A stretch of DNA of 60,768 nucleotides from Mariniphaga sp. (GTDB lineage: Bacteria; Bacteroidota; Bacteroidia; Bacteroidales; Prolixibacteraceae), in assembly GCA_010906965.1 (NCBI GenBank), contig JAAFHB010000005.1:1-60768 (forward strand), read 5' to 3'. Positions 9,531 to 18,399 of the stretch are shown here, piece after piece (position 1 is the first letter of the stretch; every line of letters starts with the position of its first letter). A program made the translations under genes and the position numbers. The notes under the pieces were generated by a model that ran no database searches, was not told the DNA's origin, and saw only the letters and a list, made by a program, of their open reading frames with translations.

Positions 9531-10325
9531 TTAATAACCGCATAACTGATTATTCCCATTCTCTTGCCTTTTTAATCCCCTTGAAATCTCTTCCGGGTAA
9601 CCAATATCAACTAAAAAAAGTCCTTTGGCTGGAACACTTGCCCCTGCAGCACAACGATCTTTTGCTTCAATAATCTTGCAAAAATCGGCTATAGTGAGCT
9701 TGCCAAAACCAACTTCCAGCAGTGTGCCAACAATCGCCCGAACCATATTGCGTAAAAAGCGGTCAGCCCTGACAGTGAAAACGTACCTGTTTCCCTCATC
9801 GATCCATTCTGCCACATCAACCTTGCAATTATTGGTTTTTACATCTGTACCAAGTTTACTGAAACTTGTAAAATCTTCATAATTAAATATTTTACTGGCA
9901 GCCTCATTCATCTTTGCCAAATCAGGAATTCGTGCCTCTTTGGCCGCATACTGCCTTAAAAAAGGATCTTTCGATTTGACAAGGTAATATTTATAGGTGC
10001 GACTGACGGCATCGAACCGGGCATGTGCGTCTGAATTAACTTTATAAACATTCTGGACCGCAATATCATAAGGCAATAATGAGTTCAGGTTGTGGATGAA
10101 CTTTTCATTGTTCAGATTTAGATTTTCAGCATCAAAATGAGCTACATAAAACGATGCATGAACTCCTGCGTCCGTACGTCCGGCCCCTGTAACCGCAACT
10201 CCAGCACGTGCAACGACCGCCAACGCCTTTTCGACAGTTTCCTGTATGGTGATTCCATTGGGCTGTATTTGCCAGCCATGATAGCCAGTGCCGTCGTACG
10301 AAAGTTGTATAAAATATCGTTGCAT
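9531..10325 (-). CDS. truA: tRNA pseudouridine(38-40) synthase
   Basis: TruA makes pseudouridine in the anticodon stem-loop. The catalytic aspartate is in [11 protein letters not shown], and [12 protein letters not shown] and the C-terminal [14 protein letters not shown] block are diagnostic. The start [12 protein letters not shown] at 10325 gives 264 residues, the normal size; the open frame continues upstream by about 100 codons that do not resemble the family and overlap the intergenic and citC ends. It converges with aroE and follows the cit operon on the same strand. Confidence 0.95.
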   Translation of the reverse strand: MQRYFIQLSYDGTGYHGWQIQPNGITIQETVEKALAVVARAGVAVTGAGRTDAGVHASFYVAHFDAENLNLNNEKFIHNLNSLLPYDIAVQNVYKVNSDAHARFDAVSRTYKYYLVKSKDPFLRQYAAKEARIPDLAKMNEAASKIFNYEDFTSFSKLGTDVKTNNCKVDVAEWIDEGNRYVFTVRADRFLRNMVRAIVGTLLEVGFGKLTIADFCKIIEAKDRCAAGASVPAKGLFLVDIGYPEEISRGLKRQENGNNQLCGY

Positions 10326-10413
10326 TGATTTACTTATATTATTTGATAAACTACTGGGAAACGCAACTGGCACCTTGCAACTAGCATTAACGCCCGTTAC
10401 AAATTGCCTGCTG

Positions 10414-11499
10414 CTAATGCCTTCCCTCTCCCGCTTTAATCCTGAGTCTGATATCCAGTGACGCGTCCGAGAAGAGAAATTCACGTGTTGCTTCAGGCAA
10501 AAAATCGAGTACTTCATCCAGCTTATCCATTTTGATTGCTTCACGAACCTTCGAAGCGCTGATATAATTGGGCGAATCATCTGCAAGCATTGTATTTGCC
10601 TTTCGCGTAATTTCAACGACTTCAACACCAAATGAAGGTAGAATCGTCTTCATTGCGAGGTTATAAGCCTCTGTTGTTTTGCAGAAATTCTCCGTTCCCA
10701 CATATCGCTTTTTAATCATGAGCACCGGAACAACATAGTTGGCAAACGTTTTAACATCAAGCTCGGCCTGTTTTTGGAGTACGTCACTTACCATTTCATT
10801 CTTCAAAAAATAGGCAGGGAAAATAGTTCCTGAAACAATGTACATTCCGCCACGAACCATTACCACGTTTTTGAGATGCTGGATCCCTTTTCGGATCAGT
10901 TCCCATCGTACCGAAAATGGAAACGCCGAAAGATCTTCCTCAACAACAAACAGGTAAACGACTTCATTTTCGGAAGCGGCCTTTTCAATCAGAAATTTAT
11001 GCCCGTTTGTAAAAGGATTGCAATTGACAACAATCGCTGCCACAGAAGCAGTCTTAGCGGGAACAATGACCGTTTTCAGGTAATCCTGGTAGGTAAATAT
11101 CGATTCAAATCCGAACTCAAGCACGGCATAAAGAGGTTCAGCAGTTGCGATTAAAGTGTAACCAAGGCCGCAAAACCGGACCGAATTCTCAGGACGTGTA
11201 AAGACAAAAGTATGTTTGTAAATTTTCAAGAGCTTCTCTGTCATATAGGTGACGATCAAGGCAAAAGCGGTGGTGTCACGAAATTTAGGGGCAACGGCCA
11301 CATATTTCAGGATGCGTCCCTGATGCGAACCTGTCCCAACAATTTCACCTTTCAGATTATACACAATCATTGTGCATTCGACCTCTGACGGATCGAATTC
11401 AAAACCCAGGCTGAAAAGGAAATCTTTCACTAACTTAACATCGAAAGGATTGTCGAGATCAAGGGTCTCCTGCCGGAAATCGGTATCTTCAAAGGTCAT
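10414..11499 (-). CDS. citC: [Citrate (pro-3S)-lyase] ligase
   Basis: CitC acetylates the thiol of the citrate lyase prosthetic group, using ATP and acetate, to activate the enzyme. The 361-residue protein has an N-terminal GNAT-like half (to about residue 130; [20 protein letters not shown]) and a C-terminal nucleotidyltransferase half with [17 protein letters not shown] as the HxGH-like motif and a C-terminal SASKVREAI, which resembles the ISSTxVR-type motif. It is the last gene of the cit operon, 10 bp after citX/G. Confidence 0.93.
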   Translation of the reverse strand: MTFEDTDFRQETLDLDNPFDVKLVKDFLFSLGFEFDPSEVECTMIVYNLKGEIVGTGSHQGRILKYVAVAPKFRDTTAFALIVTYMTEKLLKIYKHTFVFTRPENSVRFCGLGYTLIATAEPLYAVLEFGFESIFTYQDYLKTVIVPAKTASVAAIVVNCNPFTNGHKFLIEKAASENEVVYLFVVEEDLSAFPFSVRWELIRKGIQHLKNVVMVRGGMYIVSGTIFPAYFLKNEMVSDVLQKQAELDVKTFANYVVPVLMIKKRYVGTENFCKTTEAYNLAMKTILPSFGVEVVEITRKANTMLADDSPNYISASKVREAIKMDKLDEVLDFLPEATREFLFSDASLDIRLRIKAGEGRH

Positions 11500-11509
11500 T
11501 ACGTGCTAA

Positions 11510-12826
11510 TTAATTTGTAAATCCCAACTGTCCATTTGCTTTTATAACAGACCACACAAAAATAGTCACTGCGAGCAAATCTGCTGAACCGCCAGGTGAG
11601 ATATTCTCACTTTTGCAAAAATCAATCACTGCAGAATAATTCTGATCATTAAAATCTGCCAATGCATTTTTGCAAAGGTGCTTAAAAACACCTGATACTT
11701 CAGCATTACTTCGGTAAAGGATATTTGTATCGTTATTGTTCGCGGCAATGGCAAAAAAAGTCTGAAGCAAAACTTCATCATTGAGCTTTGCGACTCCGGC
11801 CAGGCGCGGCAATCCAAAGTCAAAGACCGTAGCGAATCCGCTTTCAGCCTCGGCACGTGCTCCTCCAAATCCATGTTGATCAAAGATATCCTCGCCATGA
11901 CTTTTTACCATTTTTAAGCTATCGGTCATTTCCTTTGAAACAAGATCCTTACAAATATCCTGAATGATTCCACGGAATTCTTCAATTGAAAATTGATCGG
12001 TTTGACTGAAAAGCCTGCCACAAGCAAACAACGAAAGCCCCATCAAAAAGACGATTCCTTTTTGGGTATTTACGTTTTGTGTGGCTTCATACATTGCTGA
12101 TTCCATACGTAATCCGATGTTCCGGATAAGCGGCAATGCTTTGGTTAAGTCATTATCGTTAAAAGAAAAACCTTCATGTACCAATTCGGCAAACCACGGG
12201 GAAATAGCCGCAGTAGAATCAATAAAGGTCTGGTAATTCATATCAGAATGACTCCCGTTACTGAATTTATCAACAAGACCTGGCTTGGGGGTAAGCGAAA
12301 GCTCTGAAAGAATTGCCTGTTGGGCGAACGATGAAAGCTTTTTAATCATCGCTGCTTCGTGTTGCTGACGGCAATAATAATCCATCTTTAGAAACATAAA
12401 CGACCTCAACTCTTCGGGTTCATGTGCCTTTTCACGCCGACATTCAATGGCAGGTCTTTCGAGACAGAAAAAGCACAACTTCGATTTTCCGGATGAGAAG
12501 CTGACTCCATCCTGGTCATTCAGATCGGCATCAATAAAACGCCCAAGCGGATGGTTTTGCTCGAAATCCTCACAGACAACCTTCATCTCCTTCAAAGTAA
12601 ACCTCCCCGGATAACATGGAACGAGGTAAAAATCGCCGGCGACATCAACTATTTCGATTGAATCTGTCTCAATTAAATTAACCTGATTTGCTTTTAGTGC
12701 GTATTTAAATTCCTGCAGGCAGTACCCGAAGAATGCTTTTACAGTGGCATTACTTTTGGGAAACCCAGGAACATTCAGGCTTAAGCTAAGGCTGGGCAAA
12801 CCCTTCAATGCGATCTGCCGTTTCAA
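11510..12826 (-). CDS. citXG: CitX-CitG fusion: apo-citrate lyase phosphoribosyl-dephospho-CoA transferase / triphosphoribosyl-dephospho-CoA synthase
   Basis: This bifunctional protein makes and attaches the prosthetic group of citrate lyase. Residues 1 to about 150 are CitX-like (SLNVPGFPKSN; HPLGRFIDADLND; the CFFCLERPAIECRREKAH cysteine block). Residues about 160-438 are CitG-like (TPKPGLVDKFSNGSHSDM; GFGGARAEAESGF; SPGGSADLLA). The coordinates given start at a TTG, but CitX-like sequence (EARDQRASLKRQ) continues upstream in frame to a stop at about 12885 with no ATG, GTG or TTG available. An ATC at 12872-12874 lies 4 bases after an AAGGA and could be the true start. The fusion itself is well supported. 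Confidence 0.85.
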   Translation of the reverse strand: MKRQIALKGLPSLSLSLNVPGFPKSNATVKAFFGYCLQEFKYALKANQVNLIETDSIEIVDVAGDFYLVPCYPGRFTLKEMKVVCEDFEQNHPLGRFIDADLNDQDGVSFSSGKSKLCFFCLERPAIECRREKAHEPEELRSFMFLKMDYYCRQQHEAAMIKKLSSFAQQAILSELSLTPKPGLVDKFSNGSHSDMNYQTFIDSTAAISPWFAELVHEGFSFNDNDLTKALPLIRNIGLRMESAMYEATQNVNTQKGIVFLMGLSLFACGRLFSQTDQFSIEEFRGIIQDICKDLVSKEMTDSLKMVKSHGEDIFDQHGFGGARAEAESGFATVFDFGLPRLAGVAKLNDEVLLQTFFAIAANNNDTNILYRSNAEVSGVFKHLCKNALADFNDQNYSAVIDFCKSENISPGGSADLLAVTIFVWSVIKANGQLGFTN

Positions 12827-12913
12827 AGAAGCCCTTTGATCACGGGCTTCCAGTATTGATTGAAGTGGTTCGATGTTTGTCCTTATTAATTAAATAATAT
12901 CATTCTGTCTGTT

Positions 12914-12949
12914 GGTTATAGAGACGCGTCTCATCGCGTTTCTACAACC
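12914..12949. repeat. Hairpin repeat (REP/MITE-like) between citF and citX/G
   Basis: A 15-base left arm, GGTTATAGAGACGCG, pairs with CGCGTTTCTACAACC on the right, with two imperfect positions and a 6-base loop. It also contains the perfect palindrome GAGACGCGTCTC. The form is like the dispersed hairpin elements common in Bacteroidota genomes; only one copy is visible here. It sits inside the cit operon. Confidence 0.5.
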
Positions 12950-12954
12950 TTGCA

Positions 12955-14511
12955 TTATTTCTCCTTCAACTGATGAATCACATCGATAATGGTGCCATCG
13001 CGGTACTCAACGACACCAACAATCTTATCGGTATACTCAAGCGGACCGGGAATTCCAGTTATCGTATCAACTTCAATTTCGAGATCACGAATATCCTTCA
13101 GATTAAGACCTGCCCTGCGCAGATTTTCTTCGAGTTCTTTAAACAACGGATTCACACAGATTCCACGTTCAGTAACAAGCACATGAACTGTCTCGCCTGG
13201 TGTGACAATGGTATGTACGCGTTTCTTGATGATAGGAATACGACCACGGAATGAAGGACACACAACAACGGTCAGTTTTGCGCCTGATGCCGTATCAGAA
13301 TGTCCGCCCGATGCACCACGGACATAACCTTCGGAGCCTGTGATTACGTTCACATTGAAATCTATATCAATCTCAAGGGCTCCAAGTACCACAACATCTA
13401 TTTTATTTGTGATGCAACCGCAGTTGAATGGATTGGCATACAGTGCTGCCGGGATCTCGATATGATGCCGGTTATTCAGCAATGAATTACTCACTACTGC
13501 GTCAAAAGACTGCACATCGAAAATTGTTTCGAAAAGCCCTTCATTCAGCATATCGACACAATAGGAGGTGATACCACCCAGCATAAAGCTACCTTTCAGT
13601 CCTTTGGTTTTCATCTTTTCGCGGATGAATTTAGCAACTGCCAATGATGCGCCACCTGCTCCAACCTGAAAAGCAAAGCCGGGAACGAAAAATCCGGAAT
13701 GTTCGATCACATCAGCTGCCAGCTTGGCAATCCGAAGATCCATGGGAGATTTAGTGATGCGCGTTGTTCCTGTTGCAATCTTCGATGCGTCGCCAATCGA
13801 ATCGACCACGACTACATAATCGATAAAGTTTTGCGAGATTGAGAGCGGAATACACGGATAGTTAACGAGGTTGTCGGTTACAACAATCACCTGTTTCGCA
13901 TATCGTGCATCGATAACCGCGTAACCAATCGAACCAAAGGCCGATTTGCCCGTCGAACCGGTTGCGTTTCCTTCGCAGTCGGCTGCCGATGCAGGTATTA
14001 CAGCCAAATCGATCTGAATCTTGCCCGTATGAATACTGCGGACACGTCCTCCGTGGGAGTGAATCACAACCGGTGTATCGAGAACCCCCAACGCGATGGC
14101 ACGTCCTAATTGACTACGAATGCCTGATGAAAATATCTTTGTAACTGTTCCGTCCTTCAACATCGGAAGAATCGGATCGTGACATTCATTCAAAGATGAA
14201 GAGGCAAGGGTAATATTGCGGATTCCCATGTTATGAAGAATCGTCAGCGTCTGTACGAGCAAGATATCACCATTTCTTAAATGATGGTGAAACGAGACTG
14301 TCATCCCGTTGTGGGGACTGCTTCGTATGATCGCCTCTTCGAGTGTTTTACAAACTTTACTTTGGTGAGGCAGATACGCCTTGTTCGGAGCAGGAATGGT
14401 AGGCTCGTCCATCCATCCTTTGCGCAGCTTTGTGAGCGCGCCCTGAAAAGGTTCCAATTTCCCGATTCCCTCGATATATTCAGGAATTTCCCTCCCTAAA
14501 CTGTTTCGCAT
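12955..14511 (-). CDS. citF: Citrate lyase alpha subunit (citrate CoA-transferase)
   Basis: CitF exchanges the acetyl group on the ACP thioester for citrate in the citrate lyase complex, which cleaves citrate to oxaloacetate and acetate. The 518-residue length is typical. Recognisable blocks are the N-terminal NSLGREIPEYIEGIGKLEPF, SFHHHLRNGD, HSHGGR, the glycine-rich GAGGASLAVAKFI, the catalytic-region SGGHSDTASGAK, and the C-terminal TDRGICVNP-like ERGICVNPL. It is the third gene in citD-citE-citF-citXG-citC. Confidence 0.96.
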   Translation of the reverse strand: MRNSLGREIPEYIEGIGKLEPFQGALTKLRKGWMDEPTIPAPNKAYLPHQSKVCKTLEEAIIRSSPHNGMTVSFHHHLRNGDILLVQTLTILHNMGIRNITLASSSLNECHDPILPMLKDGTVTKIFSSGIRSQLGRAIALGVLDTPVVIHSHGGRVRSIHTGKIQIDLAVIPASAADCEGNATGSTGKSAFGSIGYAVIDARYAKQVIVVTDNLVNYPCIPLSISQNFIDYVVVVDSIGDASKIATGTTRITKSPMDLRIAKLAADVIEHSGFFVPGFAFQVGAGGASLAVAKFIREKMKTKGLKGSFMLGGITSYCVDMLNEGLFETIFDVQSFDAVVSNSLLNNRHHIEIPAALYANPFNCGCITNKIDVVVLGALEIDIDFNVNVITGSEGYVRGASGGHSDTASGAKLTVVVCPSFRGRIPIIKKRVHTIVTPGETVHVLVTERGICVNPLFKELEENLRRAGLNLKDIRDLEIEVDTITGIPGPLEYTDKIVGVVEYRDGTIIDVIHQLKEK

Positions 14512-14547
14512 TGCCGAATTTTTAAATATTATGAATTCGAATATGAA

Positions 14548-15429
14548 TTATCGCACTGTTACGTTAGCCAGTCGCAAAATATATTCTGCGCGCGAGACGA
14601 CCGGAGCATCAATCATTTTTCCGTCGATGGCGAAAACGCCGATACCCGCTGCACTATTGGTTCTGAACTCTTTCACAATGCGGTAGGCTTTCCTGATCTC
14701 GTCTTCTGTGGGTGTAAATACTTCATGAATGATATCGATCTGCCGCGGATTAATCACAGCTTTACCCGTAAATCCGATCTTTTTGGCGTATTCAGTCTCC
14801 CGGCGTAAACCTTCTTCATCGTTCACATCAGGGAATACAGTATCGATCACATCAATATGACTTGCCTTCGCTGCCATCACGATCCGCTTACGTGCAAAAT
14901 CGATTCCTGCACCATCAGGCGTGTAAATAATATTCATATCTGCCGTAAGATCCTGCCCACCGATGGTTATTGCATCGACGCGGCTGAACATGCTGGCAAT
15001 ATTGAATACATTCTGAACCCCCATCGCCGTCTCAATCATTGCGTGAAGGGTCATTTTATTGTGAGGAAGTCCATGACGGTCTTCTATCTTCTCAATGATC
15101 TTTAAGAGTTCAGCCACTTCTTCCGGAGATTCCGTTTTGGGATAACGGATTGCCGAAGGTTGCAACGGAACAATCTCTTCGAGATCGGCCATACCGAAAG
15201 GAGTACTTAAGTGATTGATCCTTACACAAACTTCGGTATCATAGAAATCGATTACTTTCATCATGTTCCGAACCAGTGTGCGGGCCGCATCCTTTTGGTT
15301 CAGTGCAACAGCATCTTCGAGATCAAGCAGAATACTGTCGGCTCCGTAAATACCACCCTGCTGTATCATTGCCGGATTATTCCCAGGAATATACAGCATT
15401 GTTCTCCGTTTCTTGAAATTTCTTATCAT
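14548..15429 (-). CDS. citE: Citrate lyase beta subunit (citryl-ACP lyase)
   Basis: CitE cleaves citryl-ACP to oxaloacetate and acetyl-ACP. The 293-residue TIM-barrel protein shows RRTMLYIPGNNP, DSILLDLEDAV (metal-binding glutamate and aspartate), RINHLSTPFG, the AMIETAMGV block and the GKAVINPRQI C-terminal motif of the CitE/HpcH family. It lies 11 bp after citD and before citF, which separates it from stand-alone CitE-like enzymes. Confidence 0.95.
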   Translation of the reverse strand: MIRNFKKRRTMLYIPGNNPAMIQQGGIYGADSILLDLEDAVALNQKDAARTLVRNMMKVIDFYDTEVCVRINHLSTPFGMADLEEIVPLQPSAIRYPKTESPEEVAELLKIIEKIEDRHGLPHNKMTLHAMIETAMGVQNVFNIASMFSRVDAITIGGQDLTADMNIIYTPDGAGIDFARKRIVMAAKASHIDVIDTVFPDVNDEEGLRRETEYAKKIGFTGKAVINPRQIDIIHEVFTPTEDEIRKAYRIVKEFRTNSAAGIGVFAIDGKMIDAPVVSRAEYILRLANVTVR

Positions 15430-15440
15430 ATCTGTTCCGG

Positions 15441-15731
15441 TTATTTCAAAGTACCCTCTTGCTGATCAAGTGATCGTTTAATTGCAGTTTCAAGACGGGC
15501 TTTAATCGTTGGTTCCAATGCCCCTTTATCTTTTGCAATTAAATGGATATCGGTCATATCATATTTATTAAGGATATCTTCAACAATACGTTTGAAACTG
15601 GCACCAAACTGTTGCATTACGGTGGAAGTGATTTCCAGCTTCCGGCCCGAATTGTCAGGAAGTGGTTCGATCAGAAAGATCACATCACTCGATTCGAAAG
15701 TGCCCGACTGGGCAGCTATTTTTGGCTTCAT
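15441..15731 (-). CDS. citD: Citrate lyase gamma subunit (acyl carrier protein)
   Basis: CitD is the 96-residue carrier that holds the phosphoribosyl-dephospho-CoA group on a serine. The attachment region is the N-terminal AQSGTFESSDVIF, close to the family AGTxESSD motif. It is the first gene of the operon; a 93-base leader separates it from a TAnnTTTG box on this strand. Confidence 0.92.
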   Translation of the reverse strand: MKPKIAAQSGTFESSDVIFLIEPLPDNSGRKLEITSTVMQQFGASFKRIVEDILNKYDMTDIHLIAKDKGALEPTIKARLETAIKRSLDQQEGTLK

Positions 15732-15823
15732 ACACTGAAATTATTACTGCTTAAAACTTCACGTTGCATCCTCAACTCCAGTGAAATAATCCATCCCACG
15801 ATGTGAAGGTTACAATGTTGTTA

Positions 15824-15831
15824 CAAAAGTA
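15824..15831 (-). promoter_or_regulatory. Candidate -7 box of the cit operon
   Basis: Read on the minus strand the sequence is TACTTTTG, an exact TAnnTTTG match, about 93 bases before the citD start. No citrate-responsive regulator gene is present nearby. Confidence 0.4.
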
Positions 15832-15893
15832 GGACTTTAATCTAACGGAATGATGATATTTTGCAGATTATTCAGGAAGTCCGGCAGTGGACT

Positions 15894-16075
15894 CCCGCCA
15901 CTGTTCCCGAAACCCTCCTGCCGTCAGCGGGAAACTTTCGGGAGTTCCCGACAACGTCCTGCCTTCAGCGAGAAGCTTTCGGGAGTTCCCGACAACGTCC
16001 TGCCGTCAGCTGGAAGCTTTCGGGAGTTCCCGACGACGTCCTGCCGTCAGCGAGAAGCTTTCGGGAACTTTAAAT
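15894..16075. repeat. 41-bp tandem repeat, about 4.4 copies
   Basis: The block CTTTCGGGAGTTCCCG recurs at 15935, 15976 and 16017, and its start at 16058, each exactly 41 bases apart, with a decayed copy before the first. Units differ at a few bases only. Each unit contains the palindrome CGGGAnTTCCCG-like hairpin core. The array is downstream of the GH92 stop and upstream of citD. Reading frames through it change every unit because 41 is not a multiple of three, so it is not coding. Confidence 0.92.
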
Positions 16076-16110
16076 ACGTTGCTTACATTAAAAAGCGAAC
16101 CACGTCATAC

Positions 16111-18318
16111 CTACTTAAACAGATTCTTATTCGGAACAGCGCTCATTGTAAATTCGAGAACACCACCATCGATGATCTCCTGGTGCGTGATAAATGAGCG
16201 ATCCAGCATCTTTCCATTCAATTTTACCTCCTGAATGTATTTATTTGCAACTGTAGCAAGCGGTGCTTTCATTGTGAAATATTTGCCGGGTGCCACTTCA
16301 ACTTTAGCTTCCTGAACCAGCGGCGATCCAAATTGGTATTTCATTTCCGAAGGATTAACAGGATAGAATCCCATCGCGCTGAAGATGTACCATGCCGACA
16401 TTTGTCCGCAATCTTCGTTTCCGCTTATACCATCGGGTTTATTGGTGTACATAGTTGTCTGAATCTCACGGTTCAGCTCCTGTGTTCTCCAGGCACGACC
16501 AGCATAATTAAAAAGGAAAGTTGTATGATGACCCGGTTCGTTACCGTGAGCATATGCCCCGATCAATCCCGAAATATCACTCGACGCTTCTTTCCCGGTC
16601 ACGCCTTCTTTAACATTAAACAACTGGTCGAGTTTATCGGCAAAAGGTTCTTTACCTCCGAGCAACTCAATCAGTCCGGGTACATTTTGCGGAACCAGCC
16701 ACAAATACTGCCACGCATTTCCTTCGGTATAATCGCTTCCTTCGTGTTTCGAGAAGGCAGGATCGAATGGAGTTGTCCATTGGCCGTTGCTCAGTTTTCC
16801 GCGCATAAATCCGGTTTCCTTGTCAAAATAAGCTTTGAAACTTTCGGCTCGTTTACCAAAATAGGCAGCATCTTCTGTTTTGCCCAACTTCTGAGCCACC
16901 GCAGCTACACACCAGTCGTCGATAGCCACTTCGAGTGATTTGGCAACCGATTGCTGAATCTTATCGGCAGGCATATAGCCCAGTTTATCGTAAAGACCCA
17001 TCCCGTCGCGATCGTTCATCGACGTTTTTTTCATCGCTTCGAAAGCAAGTTCCTTGTCGAAATCGCCGATTCCTTTAAGAATTGCTTCCGCAATTACAGA
17101 AATCGAATGGTTACCAACCATGCAGAAAGTCTCGTTTCCTTCGAGTTCCCAAACGGGCAATAAGCCGGTTTGTTTGTAATGATCGAGCATCGATTTCACC
17201 ATATCGTTCACCTTTGGCTGCTGTGTAAGCGTAAATAATGGGTGAAGTGCACGGTAAGTATCCCACAACGAGAATACGGTATATCGGTTATAACCAACTG
17301 CTTTCTGAACATCGCCTTTCACACCTTTAAACTCGCCGTTAAGGTCGGAGAACAAAGCAGGTGCCACCATTGTGTGATATAATGAGGTATAAAAAATCGT
17401 CTTTTGCACAGAATCGCTCGATTGAATCTTTATTTTCGAGAGTTCTTTCTCCCATGCATCCGATGCTGCTTTTTGCGTCGCATCGAAATCCCATCCCGGC
17501 AAAGAAGCGTCGAGGTTGGCAATTGCATTTTCGATACTTACCGACGAAACGCCTACTTTCGACATGATCTGCTTATCATTGAAATTCAAACTGGCCACAG
17601 TTCTCCCTTCACCACCCACATTTGTAATAGCAGATTTGGCAATCGGCTTCGAAAATCTTACGGCAAAAAAGACATGCTGATCGGCTGCCCAACCGTTTGA
17701 AAGACGTGATCCGGTGACCAATAAACTGTCAACAACATTTAAAGAAGTCTTATAAGGCTTGTCCCAGTTGATGGCAAAACCAAGGTTAATCAGCAGATTA
17801 TTTTCACCACCTTCAGGGAATGAATAGCGATGCAAACCAGCCCTTTCAGTCACTGTAAATTCAGCTTTGACACCATTACTCTTCAATGTCATGGCATAAT
17901 AGCCTGGTTTTGCAATTTCCTGGCTGTGACTGTATTTCCCGGCATAGCGTGTTACGAAATCAGCGTTCTTTTCACCTTCCTTAAAAGTAACTTCGGAAGT
18001 TACCGGAAGGAAGGAGATGTCAGCAAGATCGCCGATTCCTGTTCCGCTCAGGTGAAGATGACTAAACCCGGCAACTATGCTGTCGGAATAGTGATAGCCC
18101 GAACACCAGTCCCAGCCCTGTGTTCCGTTATCGGGGCTCAGTTGAATCTGTCCGAAAGGATAGGCAGCTCCCGGATAGGTATGGCCATGAAAGGCAGTTC
18201 CAATGAACGGGTCGACGAAATCGGTCAGCCGGGTTTCCTTCACTTGTTGTGGAGCAGGTTGGCTGCACGCTGCCAGGAGCATGATCGCTCCTGAGAAAAT
18301 TGAAATTGTTTTTATCAT
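16111..18318 (-). CDS. GH92 family alpha-mannosidase-like lipoprotein
   Basis: A 735-residue glycosidase of family 92, exo-acting calcium-dependent alpha-mannosidases. The N-terminus is a lipoprotein signal (IMLLAACSQ, lipobox cysteine at about residue 18), so it is membrane anchored and probably periplasmic or surface exposed. Family blocks include VDPFIGTAFHGHTYPGA, SPDNGTQGWDWCSGYHY, FSLWDTYRALHPLFTL, DYTEGNAWQYLW, NEPGHHTTFLFNYAG and GNEDCGQMSAWYIFSAMGFYPVNP, which carry the expected acidic residues. It is followed by the 41-bp repeat and preceded by a Gfo/Idh gene on the same strand. Confidence 0.95.
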   Translation of the reverse strand: MIKTISIFSGAIMLLAACSQPAPQQVKETRLTDFVDPFIGTAFHGHTYPGAAYPFGQIQLSPDNGTQGWDWCSGYHYSDSIVAGFSHLHLSGTGIGDLADISFLPVTSEVTFKEGEKNADFVTRYAGKYSHSQEIAKPGYYAMTLKSNGVKAEFTVTERAGLHRYSFPEGGENNLLINLGFAINWDKPYKTSLNVVDSLLVTGSRLSNGWAADQHVFFAVRFSKPIAKSAITNVGGEGRTVASLNFNDKQIMSKVGVSSVSIENAIANLDASLPGWDFDATQKAASDAWEKELSKIKIQSSDSVQKTIFYTSLYHTMVAPALFSDLNGEFKGVKGDVQKAVGYNRYTVFSLWDTYRALHPLFTLTQQPKVNDMVKSMLDHYKQTGLLPVWELEGNETFCMVGNHSISVIAEAILKGIGDFDKELAFEAMKKTSMNDRDGMGLYDKLGYMPADKIQQSVAKSLEVAIDDWCVAAVAQKLGKTEDAAYFGKRAESFKAYFDKETGFMRGKLSNGQWTTPFDPAFSKHEGSDYTEGNAWQYLWLVPQNVPGLIELLGGKEPFADKLDQLFNVKEGVTGKEASSDISGLIGAYAHGNEPGHHTTFLFNYAGRAWRTQELNREIQTTMYTNKPDGISGNEDCGQMSAWYIFSAMGFYPVNPSEMKYQFGSPLVQEAKVEVAPGKYFTMKAPLATVANKYIQEVKLNGKMLDRSFITHQEIIDGGVLEFTMSAVPNKNLFK

Positions 18319-18399
18319 TTGATCGGTTTTTTTCGATTGGAGGCAAATGTACAGAAAAGACGCTTTTAAAACCGAAATAGCTAAAAAAGCTTATTCGGT

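Noticed and set aside
10326..10631. Extended N-terminus of truA
   Set aside because: The extra 102 codons overlap the end of citC and do not resemble the TruA family.
15894..16075. CRISPR-like array
   Set aside because: The 41-bp units are repeated head-to-tail with no variable spacers, and there are no cas genes in the window.
15850..16234. Three overlapping 70-115-residue ORFs through the tandem repeat
   Set aside because: They are open only because the repeat lacks stops; the reading frame shifts with each 41-bp unit and no known protein is encoded.
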